A stretch of 64,000 bases of DNA from Alkalihalobacterium sp048323755 (GTDB lineage Bacteria; Bacillota; Bacilli; Bacillales; Bacillaceae_F), in assembly GCF_048323755.1 (NCBI RefSeq), contig NZ_JBLWFS010000020.1:1-64000 (forward strand). The letters are read 5' to 3'. Both the position numbers and the translations under genes were made by a program. This document shows, piece by piece, positions 25,088 to 33,865 of the stretch. Each line of letters starts with the position of its first letter. The stretch's first letter is position 1. Below the pieces are notes generated by a model. That model saw only the letters and a program-made list of their open reading frames with translations. It did not search any database and was not told the DNA's origin.

Positions 25088-25115
25088 AAAATGTTCTATA
25101 CATATAGAACATTTT
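25088..25115 (-). terminator. Terminator of the 81-aa hypothetical gene
   Basis: The arms AAAATGTTCTATA and TATAGAACATTTT form a near-complete palindrome, 19 nt past the stop, and the minus strand continues with a T-run. Confidence 0.85.
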
Positions 25116-25134
25116 CTACTAATTAGAAAAACTT

Positions 25135-25380
25135 TTATCCGATCTTCTCTTCAGTATCTTTACTTAATAAATGACGTTTATTCTGAATCGGTGTTAGGTC
25201 CTTCTTCTTTAAGAGATATAATAGGTGGTCAACAGGCATCGAACCATGACCTTTATCATTTTCTAATATAAATTGAACAATATTGCGATTTTGCCGAATG
25301 ACAGTTAGTGACTTCGCTGAATTAAAATGACCTTGCCTTTGTTCTGTTATCTCATATTCAGTTCCTAATTCAATTTTCAT
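25135..25380 (-). CDS. 81-aa hypothetical protein
   Basis: A small cytoplasmic protein beginning MKIELGTEYEITEQ and ending in a Lys-rich helix. The frame continues upstream to 25455, but AAAGGAGA lies 8 nt before the ATG at 25380, which sets the start. A beta-rich N-terminal half (SLTVIRQNRNIVQFIL) is followed by a short helix. No family is recognised. It has its own terminator. Confidence 0.65.
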   Translation of the reverse strand: MKIELGTEYEITEQRQGHFNSAKSLTVIRQNRNIVQFILENDKGHGSMPVDHLLYLLKKKDLTPIQNKRHLLSKDTEEKIG

Positions 25381-25584
25381 AAAGGGAATCTCCTTTTTCG
25401 TATTCTCCCCGTTATCATTCCAATATTTACACTTTTTATACACAGAAATTTCCAATGGTTATTATCAATATATTAGAATAATTATATTTAATCAACAAGC
25501 TTGAAAAACACTTTGAAAATTTTTCTTTTTACTAAGCTAATTACATTCAGTTTTGTGTAGTAAACTTTATCTTTTAACAACAAA

Positions 25585-25612
25585 AAAAGAAGCCATTTAT
25601 TCAGCTTCTTTT
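25585..25612 (-). terminator. Terminator of speD
   Basis: AAAAGAAGC and GCTTCTTTT arms (9 bp) with a 10-nt loop lie 11 nt past the stop, with A-runs giving a U-tail on the minus strand. Confidence 0.85.
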
Positions 25613-25623
25613 GCACCTGAAAC

Positions 25624-26454
25624 TTAATCTTTAAACTGCGTACCTAGTTGAATATTTTTCCCATAGAATATTTCATCCATTTCAAGTTTCAGTTTATCTG
25701 TTATTTCATCGACTTCTCTTTGTTCTAATTTTTCTTTTGTGTATCCAAATAAATAATTATTAATGTCAAATTCTTTAAGACGACATTTCGTATGAAACAG
25801 GTTTTCTTGGTATACATTTACGTCAATCATATCATACAAGCTTTTTACTTCATTAGGTATGTAATTTTGAATAGAGTTAATGTCGTGATCAATAAATAAT
25901 TTATTTCCATCAATATCTCTTGTAAAGCCACGAACCCGATAATCCATTGTCATAATATCCGTTTCTAGAGAATGGATTAAATAATTTAATGCTTTCAGTG
26001 GTGAAATTTCTCCACAAGTTTGAACATCAATATCTGCTCTAAATGTACTAATTCCCTCAGTTGGATGAAACTCCGGATACGTGTGGACTGTAATATGACT
26101 CTTATCCAGGCCCATCACAACTGCACTTGGAAGAGGTCCAGGTGACTCATCGAATGACGACTCAGTTGGCACTTCTACAACCGGCCCTTCAGACACTAAT
26201 ATCGTTACACTTGCTCCTTGAGGTACATAATCCTGCTTGGCCACATTTAATACATGTGCTCCAATAATATCAGCAACATTTTTCAGTATTTTCGTGAGAC
26301 GGTCCGCGTTATATTGCTCATCAATGTAATCAATATAAGCTTCCCGTTCTTCTATTGTTTTTGTGTAACAAATATCATACATATTGAAACTTAGTGATTT
26401 TGTCAAGTTGTTAAAACCATGTAGTTGGATACGTTCTTCTGGAGTAAGTGACAT
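25624..26454 (-). CDS. speD: S-adenosylmethionine decarboxylase proenzyme (long, Gram-negative type)
   Basis: SpeD makes decarboxylated SAM, the aminopropyl donor for spermidine. The 276-aa proenzyme self-cleaves before a serine to create the pyruvoyl cofactor. The site here is DKSHITVHTYPE with Ser119 and His120, and Cys147 lies in VQTCGE. The length fits the long E. coli-like SpeD rather than the roughly 125-aa B. subtilis form. AAGGGGGA lies 8 nt before the ATG at 26454. No spermidine synthase gene is adjacent. The two glutathionylspermidine-synthase-like genes 20 kb away make polyamine supply of possible interest. Confidence 0.92.
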   Translation of the reverse strand: MSLTPEERIQLHGFNNLTKSLSFNMYDICYTKTIEEREAYIDYIDEQYNADRLTKILKNVADIIGAHVLNVAKQDYVPQGASVTILVSEGPVVEVPTESSFDESPGPLPSAVVMGLDKSHITVHTYPEFHPTEGISTFRADIDVQTCGEISPLKALNYLIHSLETDIMTMDYRVRGFTRDIDGNKLFIDHDINSIQNYIPNEVKSLYDMIDVNVYQENLFHTKCRLKEFDINNYLFGYTKEKLEQREVDEITDKLKLEMDEIFYGKNIQLGTQFKD

Positions 26455-26592
26455 CAATCCGTTCCCCCTTAACGTTGATTAATCTTGTGATTGATATTGA
26501 AAGTCTAACGACAATACCCCGATACTTGATGAATTTAAACTAGTTTTTCTTAGGTTACCCATTCTTTTCTATCTATATCAACACAAAATTAT

Positions 26593-27705
26593 TTACTGTG
26601 ATAATAAAGTCTGAACGGTAACAAATCGATACCCTTTAGCTCTTAAGTCATCAATAATCATCGGTAACGCTTCTACCGTTCCATCAAGGAGACGGGCATC
26701 TGTTTGAAAGTTATGCTGCAATACTATCCCGCCCGGTGATATATCCCGCTGTACTATTCTTAAGATTTCATCTCCTGATAACCCGCTCCAATCAAGCGTA
26801 TCAACAGACCACATAATCGTTCGAAAGCCCATTTCATGTAGGACAAGTGCATCAGATTTTGTTATTGCTCCAAATGGCGGACGAAATAAATCTGGTTTTC
26901 TGCCGACCGTTTTCTCCATTATATTTTGAGTCTTTCTTATTTCTTCAATTACTCTACCCGTCATTTGCCGTGGCAGTACGGGATGGCTCCACGTATGATT
27001 GGCAATACCATGTCCTTCATTGACGATTCGTCTCATTACATCTGGAAATGCTTCTACTTGCTTACCCATTACAAAAAAAGTAGCTGGAACTTGTTTACTT
27101 TTGAGGATGTCTAAAATTTTAGGAGTATAATATCCATCCGGTCCATCATCAAAAGTTAAAGCCACTAGTTTTCTTGCTGGATCTCCATGATAGATAAAAT
27201 TAGGTGCTGAACGAATATTCGTCGTAATGAAAGTCCGTTCGAGTTGTGGATTATAGGTTGTTCTCATTCCAAATTTCCGGGTAACATCTAGTAATGGCAC
27301 AAATATATCGCCAGCGAATTCTATCGTTCGCGTCGATAACGGTTGACGTTTCCATTCGCCTGTCGCTCTTACAAAATCATCTGAATAGTTTTGTCCAACG
27401 GGCAACGCAAAGCAAATATTTCCATCGGTAAAAACAACAGAACGATATTGCTCATTCCAATCAACCCTCACGCCAGTATGTTTTAAAAACAAAGAAGGCA
27501 CCATCAACTGGCCATCTCTCATAATGTACTTTGTTTTTACAGGCAGATTGTCAATAAAAATAGGTGCTTCCGGTAATCTTGATTCTTGTGCATATGTATG
27601 AGTCGAAAAGGATGTATTAATGAAAATCGCCAATAATATCATACAAAATATTTGTAAATGCACTTTCTTTACCCTTTTACGATACAACACCGTCACTATT
27701 TGCAT
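26593..27705 (-). CDS. Secreted polysaccharide deacetylase with copper-amine-oxidase-like N-terminal domain
   Basis: This 370-aa exported enzyme has a signal peptide or anchor at residues 16-39. A copper-amine-oxidase-like N-terminal domain (about 48-160, repeated LMVPSLFL and IFVPLLDVTRKFG phrases) comes next, then a CE4 NodB domain (178-368). CE4 motifs are TFDDGPD (184-190), the metal histidines in HTWSHP (His237, His241) and RPPFGA. CE4 enzymes remove acetyl groups from peptidoglycan or chitin-like sugars in the wall. AGGAGAGA lies 5 nt before the ATG. The binding domain probably tethers it to the wall. Confidence 0.88.
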   Translation of the reverse strand: MQIVTVLYRKRVKKVHLQIFCMILLAIFINTSFSTHTYAQESRLPEAPIFIDNLPVKTKYIMRDGQLMVPSLFLKHTGVRVDWNEQYRSVVFTDGNICFALPVGQNYSDDFVRATGEWKRQPLSTRTIEFAGDIFVPLLDVTRKFGMRTTYNPQLERTFITTNIRSAPNFIYHGDPARKLVALTFDDGPDGYYTPKILDILKSKQVPATFFVMGKQVEAFPDVMRRIVNEGHGIANHTWSHPVLPRQMTGRVIEEIRKTQNIMEKTVGRKPDLFRPPFGAITKSDALVLHEMGFRTIMWSVDTLDWSGLSGDEILRIVQRDISPGGIVLQHNFQTDARLLDGTVEALPMIIDDLRAKGYRFVTVQTLLSQ

Positions 27706-27821
27706 TTATGTCTCTCCTAGCTATTAAATTCATATTAGACGATGTTATATTTACCAATTTTCTGCTAATTTATTTATTAAATTTAGGGTTGATGGAAAAC
27801 CCACACTGAAATTTTTTCACT

Positions 27822-28214
27822 TTATAATACTTTAGATACTTTTTTTACACGTTCACGATCTTTAAATTCCCCTACAGGAACATCACCATGCCTTCTAAAC
27901 CCATTTCCATCAAAACAATGACTGATTTTATTTGTCATTCTTGCCTCATTTACTAATGAATTAATGAGGTCAGAGGCATCATTTGCAGCTAAATCCTTAT
28001 ACCAGATGCCTTGTGGGTAGGCAATTAACACACACTTATCCTGACATCGCCCATTACATTTCGTCCGTGTAGTATGGATCACGTCGTCAAGACTACGTTC
28101 TGATATCTCTCTTCTTACTGCTTGTGTTAAATCCTCAGCTCCAGCCTTATTACAACTACTACCATTACAAATTAATAGATGATGTTTCGTCTCCGATAAA
28201 TCCCATGTCGCCAT
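27822..28214 (-). CDS. Thioredoxin-like [2Fe-2S] ferredoxin-domain protein
   Basis: This 130-aa protein carries cysteines in the thioredoxin-like ferredoxin pattern: Cys16-x4-Cys21, then Cys53-x3-Cys57-x3-Cys61 (TKCNGRCQDKC). Similar proteins (CbiW-like) occur in Bacillus cobalamin operons. That fits the cobalamin riboswitch 390 nt upstream on the same strand, although a terminator lies between. The C-terminal tail after residue 95 is basic and probably flexible. It could supply electrons or cluster chemistry in corrin metabolism; this role is inferred from context. Confidence 0.75.
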   Translation of the reverse strand: MATWDLSETKHHLLICNGSSCNKAGAEDLTQAVRREISERSLDDVIHTTRTKCNGRCQDKCVLIAYPQGIWYKDLAANDASDLINSLVNEARMTNKISHCFDGNGFRRHGDVPVGEFKDRERVKKVSKVL

Positions 28215-28440
28215 TCTGTAACCTCCAGTTTTTTATTAGCTCTGTTAAATTGTTAATGTTCGGCTTAAGATTTCGACTAAACTGCTGTGAAACTATCATT
28301 TCACACGCATAGTGCACCACGAACTAGATTCAGCAACAAGTTAACACAGCCTTTTTTTATTAATAGACAATCATCGTTAATCTACCTTCAGGAAAGAGTT
28401 AAAAGTAAAGTGTCTATGTAATTCTAGAAAAATTCAAACC

Positions 28441-28478
28441 AAAAAGCATCTCTGCCTTAATAAAGGGTCAGAGATGCT
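28441..28478 (-). terminator. Terminator downstream of the cobalamin riboswitch
   Basis: On the minus strand AGCATCTCTG and CAGAGATGCT form a perfect 10-bp stem with a 14-nt loop, followed by five T residues. It lies about 120 nt past the riboswitch core and 230 nt before the ferredoxin-like gene. It may end the riboswitch transcript or act as its expression platform. Confidence 0.8.
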
Positions 28479-28599
28479 AATCATAATTCATGAAATTACA
28501 AATGGAACAATAGTCTACATTCAAAGCATAAATAAAGATAGACATGTTCAGCATTCTAACCACTTCCCTAACAGCCCCGTAGGTCAAACAGTGATGTTA

Positions 28600-28795
28600 A
28601 AATAGGTAGGTCTCCTGACTTAGGGTACTTCTTTCAGTCCTTCCCAGGTATTTCCCAGTGGATCAATCTGAAAGTCTCAGTAGTTTAACTACTGATACCC
28701 AACACAGTGGCGGGTCCGTGTCGGCATTGAACCGAACTTCCCTATTAAGCTTGTAAAAGCAGTTCTGCTTTTATCTAGCACCTATTTTCTAGTAT
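28600..28795 (-). promoter_or_regulatory. Cobalamin (B12) riboswitch
   Basis: The minus strand shows the ordered conserved blocks of the adenosylcobalamin aptamer. They are AATAGGTGCTAG at the start, AATAGGGAA, ATGCCGACACGGACCCGCCACTGTG containing the GCCACTG B12 box (split here for clarity: GCCGACACGG, then CCCGCCACTG), then CCACTGGGAA, TGGGAAGG and AAGTCAGGAGACCTACCT at the end. The whole is about 195 nt. It is transcribed away from map and toward the [2Fe-2S] protein gene. Confidence 0.93.
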
Positions 28796-28832
28796 GAAGT
28801 TGATCAAGTCTATTAACCGATGACTTGAGTTA

Positions 28833-28861
28833 ATAGTAGACATAATGCAGAAAATTGTCAA
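28833..28861 (-). promoter_or_regulatory. Sigma-A promoter of the riboswitch transcript
   Basis: TTGACA (28856-28861) and TACTAT (28833-28838) are separated by exactly 17 bp on the minus strand, about 40 nt before the aptamer. A short hairpin (CAAGTC / GACTTG) lies between promoter and aptamer. Confidence 0.75.
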
Positions 28862-28868
28862 TACATGT

Positions 28869-29618
28869 TTATTCTTGTGATGTAAGCAACTTCGGCCCTG
28901 TTTTAGTAATCGCTAATGTATGTTCATATTGTGCAGACCATTTTCCATCCACTGTTCTTGCCGTCCAGCCGTTATCATCCATTTGACTAAACCAAGTACC
29001 TTCGTTAATCATCGGTTCGATCGTTATAACCATTCCTTCTTTGAGACGTGGTCCTCTGCCCGGCGAACCGAAGTGTGGAATTTGTGGTGCTTCATGTATT
29101 GTTGGACCAATACCATGTCCTGTAAAGTCTCTAACCACCGAAAACCCTTCTGACTCAGCATACGTTTGAATGGCATGGCCGATATCGCCGAGTCTATTTC
29201 CAACTAATGCTTGCTCAATTCCTTTATATAACGAGGTTTTCGTTACATTCATTAACTTTTTCATTTGATCCGAAACATTCCCTACTGCATACGTCCATGC
29301 CGAGTCGGCTAATCCACCGTTTAAATTAATGACCATATCAATCGTGACGATATCCCCTTCTTTTAACGGTGTTTTCCTTGGGAATCCATGACAAATTTCA
29401 TCGTTTATAGAGGCGCAGGTTGCATAAGGATAACCTTTATAACCTTTTTGTTCAGGTGTTGCGCCATTCTTCATTAAAAAGTTCTCCACAAACTGATCAA
29501 TCTCCATCGTGGTTATCCCAGGTTGAATTAACTTTGCAATTTCTTTATGACAAGCCGCTAACAACTTGCCGGCCTCTGACATTTGATTGATTTCTCTTTC
29601 AGACTTCAATGTAATCAT
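28869..29618 (-). CDS. map: Type I methionine aminopeptidase
   Basis: This cytosolic metalloprotease removes the initiator methionine from new proteins. The 249-aa protein has the pita-bread fold ligands Asp94, Asp105, His168, Glu201 and Glu232, plus the substrate-side His77 (EICHGFP). AAAGGA lies 8 nt before the ATG. It stands alone, not in the secY-adk-map ribosomal cluster, so it is probably a second copy like B. subtilis YflG. The intergenic region 29619-29931 upstream shows no other feature. Confidence 0.93.
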   Translation of the reverse strand: MITLKSEREINQMSEAGKLLAACHKEIAKLIQPGITTMEIDQFVENFLMKNGATPEQKGYKGYPYATCASINDEICHGFPRKTPLKEGDIVTIDMVINLNGGLADSAWTYAVGNVSDQMKKLMNVTKTSLYKGIEQALVGNRLGDIGHAIQTYAESEGFSVVRDFTGHGIGPTIHEAPQIPHFGSPGRGPRLKEGMVITIEPMINEGTWFSQMDDNGWTARTVDGKWSAQYEHTLAITKTGPKLLTSQE

Positions 29619-29931
29619 AGGATCATTCCTTTACAAATCAAATAAAATACAACACGCAGACTTCAACCGCACTTTGAAACTAATTGTATACCCCTGCAAT
29701 AGATTAGTTTTCCACTTATGATCTTCTTTAAAACATAAATTTGATCATATCTTAGATAATGAAAGAAGTACCGTGACCAGTCGTTAATTGTAAAACAAGT
29801 ATCAGCATCTTTCCATATACCATTATTATGCTATTAAACTAAAGACTACTCAAACTATATATAAAGTTAGATACCTTTTCAGGACGGTGAAGCGGGGGCT
29901 TTGGTCATGAATAACGACTTTTTAACAGAGC

Positions 29932-29971
29932 AAAAAAACCGGATTTGCCATGTAACAATTCCGGTTTTTTT
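29932..29971 (-). terminator. Terminator of the TPR-dynamin gene
   Basis: AAAAAAACCGGA and TCCGGTTTTTTT are perfect 12-bp arms lying 46 nt past the stop codon at 30018. Confidence 0.9.
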
Positions 29972-30017
29972 CTTTACTTTCAATAGTTTGGGTTTACATA
30001 ATTACATAATTGTTTAC

Positions 30018-32786
30018 TTATGTGAGTAACGGGCTCTTAAAATCATCTTTTTGCATCCATTCGTATTGTAGTAGTCTTACCTTAAACAGAGTGATAGGGT
30101 CCTGATATTGTTCTGGGTTGGCTTTTAATCGTTCTAGCGTATCTTTTTTCTGTTGAATATCTTGTTGTTCTTCTTCAATGACTTCGTGGATGACATGGAA
30201 AGGTTCACTAAAGAACATCGTAATATCACGGTCCAACCCTTTCTCAAATAATTCAAATTGTAAAATAAACTGATTAGTAACCGTGTTTGCAATCTTTTCA
30301 TAGTCCTCATTCTCAATAAGCTTCTTATACATATTACATAACATCGTTTTATTTGGACGAAGTGTTCCAAAAAGCTTTCCGGCACTTTTTAATACTAACT
30401 GAGACGGGGTCGAACGGTTGAGAATATTCAGCATGTCTAATTGAACCCCATTTGATAATCGGTTAGCATCACGACTCCAATCATCTAGTACTTTAAAGTC
30501 ACAATTAAGCTTTAGTCGCTGTTCCCCATACATCATATTAAAGCCTTCGCTCATTTCCCCCAAGTAGTCTTGACTCAAGTAAAATTCCTCGGTAGCCATC
30601 TCGATCCAGCCTTGAATCGCTTTTGAAAATCTCGGTAAAACCGTATGTTCAATATAGTTATGAATCCTTTCGTTCATTTCTTGATTAAGCTCGATATGAA
30701 TTTTTCGAAAGTCACTTTCTTCTTTAATAAGGGCTGCACAATCTCTCAATAATTTAGGAATTGTCAATTTAAGATCTAACTTAATATCTTCCTTAATCGT
30801 ATGGTAAGAACTTTGAATGACCTTCATTTTTTCCTTTTCTAAGTCACTTAACTGATGAACTGCTGCATTTAACTTAGAAACCATATCTTCTTTCCATACA
30901 ATGGCCTCTGTCATTTCATTTTCCGTTTCTACTCTCCTCTTTAGCAAATAAGTAAGCGCTTCTCGGATGTAAAAAAGTAAGTGCTGATTTCGTTCGGTGG
31001 TTCGCGTTTTTTGGTTCAGAGCCTCTCGAATAAACTCAGACAATTCATCCACTTGTTTGCTGCTTTTATTGTGCTTTGAATAGGGGAAAATCTTTGCTTT
31101 CGGAAAATCTTCAGCCAACTTTGCACGTATTTCTTCTACCATCTTCGTTACTTCTTGTTCATGATAGATCGCATCGGTTTTTAATAAAAAGTGAACTCGT
31201 AAATGAGGCACATTTTCTTGTATTTTCAACAAGAGGTCCCGCTCTCTATCTGTAAAAAGAGTGTTAGCTGTTAGGACAAACAACAACCCATCAGCTAAAT
31301 GTAGAAATTTGTTCTGTTCTTTTTTATTATTTTTAATGGCTTCGAATGTACTACGGTCAAAATCAGGAAGTTCGATTAAATTTAATTGATTTTCTAGAAG
31401 GAATTTGGCGGGCATTTTAAATTGCACCAGAGACGTTTGCGAGGTTGTCAGGTCCTCTTCTTGCTTCATCTCAGCAAAGTCTATGAGACTTGAAACCGTT
31501 TGAGTAGATGTTTCCGTCACTTCACTAATGTCTATCTCTTCATCGTTACTATATAAAACAACAGTAGAAGGCGGAGTTGTTCCAATATTTCCACCTATAA
31601 GGGAATGAATGACCGATGTCTTGCCATTCCCTGTCATACCAGCTACTAAAAGGTTGTTGGCTTGAAGATCTAAAATCTTTTCAACCGCCCACTTCAAGCG
31701 GTGATCAACGTTTAAATTATGTATTTCCCCCCACTTTACAATTTCTTCAAACAACTCAGAACTACGCTCAATTTGAGCTACAGGATGCGTCTGCTGTAGA
31801 ATATACTCTGCTTTTTCTATGGTTGTCGGAGATAGTGTCCCTTCGAAAATATCATTCCATGCCATCACCGCTGTTGCAGCAAATAAAGCATGCGAAGTGT
31901 CAGCTAATTGTAACCAGTTCGTGAGTAAACTTGGAACGCTTCCTGAAATTTCATCCAGATAATATTCACCGCTTATTAATTCAAAATAAGTGTCTTGATA
32001 CTTAGCTGACACTTCATGCCACATATCTGAAGTTGTGAATTCAAGATGAAGAAATAAACGATCAATTTCAGTAAGCCATGAAAAATAAAACTCCCCGCCT
32101 TGATAACTACTCCAGAAAGCTACGACTAGCTTCTCAAAACTTTCTTGATTTACATCATATAAAACTTCAAGAAGTTTTGAGAAATAATGAGGTGGGATTT
32201 GTTTCGTTAACCCTTCTTCGATATAACCCTTCAAAATATCGAACCATTCCATCTGTTGTGTACGAATCGCTTCATCGACAGCAAGTTCAATGGCACTACT
32301 CCAATCACGATACCTTTCGAAAAAAGTTCGAGCGGCGTTTGTGACATTTGGATAGTCTGGATTGACAGATACAGCTCCTTTAATAACGTCTGCAGCAAAA
32401 TCCAATTGACCTTGTTCGTTATAAATTGTAAATAACTTTAATGCCACTTCCGAATTTAAAGTTAAGCTGTCACTGTTTACCGATTGATATAAATCAATGG
32501 ATGCTTGTAATTGACCTATTTCATAATAAGCGTCTGCCATATTTTTTATTGCCCATTGCTCTAAACCATTATGTACCTTTTCCCATTTAAATATAGCCGC
32601 TTCAAAATCTTTATTATGAAAATATACTTCTCCTTGTGAATAACGAATATAAGAAAGGTCTGCCTCTTCCTTTCGTTGTTCATCTATATATAAATGTCCT
32701 AGAAATTGAACTGGGTTTTCAGTTGCTTCTTCTATAATTAGACTTTCAAAATACTTTTTTTGGATCAGGTGGTTTTCTAAAGTCAT
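30018..32786 (-). CDS. TPR-containing dynamin-like GTPase
   Basis: This 922-aa protein joins an N-terminal helical-repeat half to a dynamin-like GTPase and a long helical tail. Residues 40-175 read as tetratricopeptide repeats (IRYSQGEVYFHNKDFEAAIFKWE, NMADAYYEIGQLQASIDLY). The GTPase begins near 370: G1 is GMTGNGKT (383-390) and G4 is LKTD (535-538). The G3 site reads ELPDFD instead of the dynamin DLPG. From about 600 on it is charged and helical, as in dynamin stalks. No transmembrane helix is evident. The ATG at 32786 follows GGGGGA; the frame runs on to 32849 without support. Membrane remodelling or stress-linked assembly is inferred. Confidence 0.75.
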   Translation of the reverse strand: MTLENHLIQKKYFESLIIEEATENPVQFLGHLYIDEQRKEEADLSYIRYSQGEVYFHNKDFEAAIFKWEKVHNGLEQWAIKNMADAYYEIGQLQASIDLYQSVNSDSLTLNSEVALKLFTIYNEQGQLDFAADVIKGAVSVNPDYPNVTNAARTFFERYRDWSSAIELAVDEAIRTQQMEWFDILKGYIEEGLTKQIPPHYFSKLLEVLYDVNQESFEKLVVAFWSSYQGGEFYFSWLTEIDRLFLHLEFTTSDMWHEVSAKYQDTYFELISGEYYLDEISGSVPSLLTNWLQLADTSHALFAATAVMAWNDIFEGTLSPTTIEKAEYILQQTHPVAQIERSSELFEEIVKWGEIHNLNVDHRLKWAVEKILDLQANNLLVAGMTGNGKTSVIHSLIGGNIGTTPPSTVVLYSNDEEIDISEVTETSTQTVSSLIDFAEMKQEEDLTTSQTSLVQFKMPAKFLLENQLNLIELPDFDRSTFEAIKNNKKEQNKFLHLADGLLFVLTANTLFTDRERDLLLKIQENVPHLRVHFLLKTDAIYHEQEVTKMVEEIRAKLAEDFPKAKIFPYSKHNKSSKQVDELSEFIREALNQKTRTTERNQHLLFYIREALTYLLKRRVETENEMTEAIVWKEDMVSKLNAAVHQLSDLEKEKMKVIQSSYHTIKEDIKLDLKLTIPKLLRDCAALIKEESDFRKIHIELNQEMNERIHNYIEHTVLPRFSKAIQGWIEMATEEFYLSQDYLGEMSEGFNMMYGEQRLKLNCDFKVLDDWSRDANRLSNGVQLDMLNILNRSTPSQLVLKSAGKLFGTLRPNKTMLCNMYKKLIENEDYEKIANTVTNQFILQFELFEKGLDRDITMFFSEPFHVIHEVIEEEQQDIQQKKDTLERLKANPEQYQDPITLFKVRLLQYEWMQKDDFKSPLLT

Positions 32787-32807
32787 GTCTATTCCCCCAA
32801 ATATGAA

Positions 32808-32820
32808 TTTTTTGTCGAAT
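32808..32820. promoter_or_regulatory. Spo0A-box-like element upstream of the TPR-dynamin gene
   Basis: TTTTTTGTCGAAT contains the exact TTTTGTCGAA string and lies 22-34 bp upstream of the start codon. Sequence match only. Confidence 0.35.
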
Positions 32821-33019
32821 GAGCTTACAACCCTCTTCCCTAATTTCAAATCAAATTAAACCAAGTATCTTTCATAAATAGTAGCAAATGTTTTAATTAC
32901 AAAGGTTTCAGTTATATTTCAATTCCGCGTCAACATATGTAAAATAACCGCAAAATAAGGTTCAGTTACGGCAGTAGAGATTTGTAATCTGTAATCTGAA
33001 GCATTAGTGAGATTTTTTT

Positions 33020-33200
33020 ACGGACTGGGAGGCCCTTATTTCGTCAAAATATACTAGTTTGCCACTCTTAGCGGACTGAGAGGCCTCTATTTCCTACGAT
33101 TGTAGTGCAATTAACCACTTTTCTATAGAATAAGAGCTTCTGAGTCCGCTAAACCTTAGAAAACAGTGTTTTCGACCCAAATAAGGGCCCTTGAGTCCGC
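33020..33200. repeat. Four-unit inverted repeat element (about 23-bp units)
   Basis: Units similar to GCGGACTGAGAGGCCTCTATTT occur twice forward (33020-33041, 33070-33092) and twice inverted (33129-33150, 33179-33200). The centre of symmetry is near 33110. The outer pair shares GGCCCTTATTT and the inner pair AGGCCTCTATTT. The whole forms nested palindromes in a gene-free region between divergent genes (32787-33410). It may be a non-autonomous mobile element or a repeated intergenic cassette. Confidence 0.65.
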
Positions 33201-33410
33201 TAAAATGTGTTCAACGCCACTGTTCCATTTCTATAGTAATCTCTCAAAATAACAAACACTTCTAAAAAACTAATCTAAGAACATCGCAAAAATTGTAAAA
33301 GTCTAAAAGAGAAATGTTAAAGTCATGGATTCACTATACAAAGCGACCCTACCTGCGTAAGATGGCAATTGTAAACAGAAATTCAAATTCCATGAGGAGG
33401 TTTTTTCAAA

Positions 33411-33707
33411 ATGAAAAAGCTATTTTTAACAGCAGCATCAACTATTCTTGCAGTAGGAGTTTTAGCAGCATGTGGAGATCAAGATTTAGATGATCCGACA
33501 ATGACTGAAGAACCAGACTATGGAACAGAAACAGAAGGCGATATGGGTGGATTTGATGAAGAGCCTGCAATGGATGAAGGTACAGAAGACTTTGGTGGCT
33601 TCGAAGACGAGTCAGATGACTTAGAGTCTGATTTAGATATGGGTGAAGAAGAAGATACATTTGAGTTTGAAACTGAAGAAGACGACGAAATGGAAGACGA
33701 AGCTTAA
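33411..33707 (+). CDS. Highly acidic small lipoprotein
   Basis: This 98-aa exported protein has a signal peptide ending in the lipobox LAAC (Cys21). The mature part is almost wholly Asp, Glu, Gly, Met, Phe and Thr, with repeated GGFDEE, GGFEDE and EEEDTFEFE phrases. Such extreme acidity is common for surface proteins of alkaliphiles and halophiles and could bind cations. AGGAGG lies 10 nt before the ATG. No family is recognised; the downstream neighbour on the same strand is a membrane coiled-coil protein. Confidence 0.75.
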   Translation: MKKLFLTAASTILAVGVLAACGDQDLDDPTMTEEPDYGTETEGDMGGFDEEPAMDEGTEDFGGFEDESDDLESDLDMGEEEDTFEFETEEDDEMEDEA

Positions 33708-33737
33708 TATTATAACAATAGAACAACATGGACTATT

Positions 33738-33766
33738 CAATCAGTAGGAACGTTTCCTACTGATTG
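33738..33766 (+). other. Perfect hairpin without U-tract
   Basis: CAATCAGTAGGAA and TTCCTACTGATTG form a 13-bp perfect stem with a 3-nt loop, about 30 nt past the acidic lipoprotein stop. ACAATCTAC follows, so it lacks the U-run of a terminator. It may protect the mRNA end or be a protein-binding site. Confidence 0.5.
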
Positions 33767-33865
33767 ACAATCTACACTCGTAACGCTCCCCCACCCGTAT
33801 CTATTAACGACCAAGATCGTAGGATACTTTGGCCAAAAAACTGGTCTTGAAACGGAGGGACAAAT

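Noticed and set aside
33442..33729. 95-codon minus-strand frame opposite the acidic lipoprotein
   Set aside because: It is the antisense of GAA/GAT-rich codons, giving Leu/Phe/Ser repeats; no ribosome binding site.
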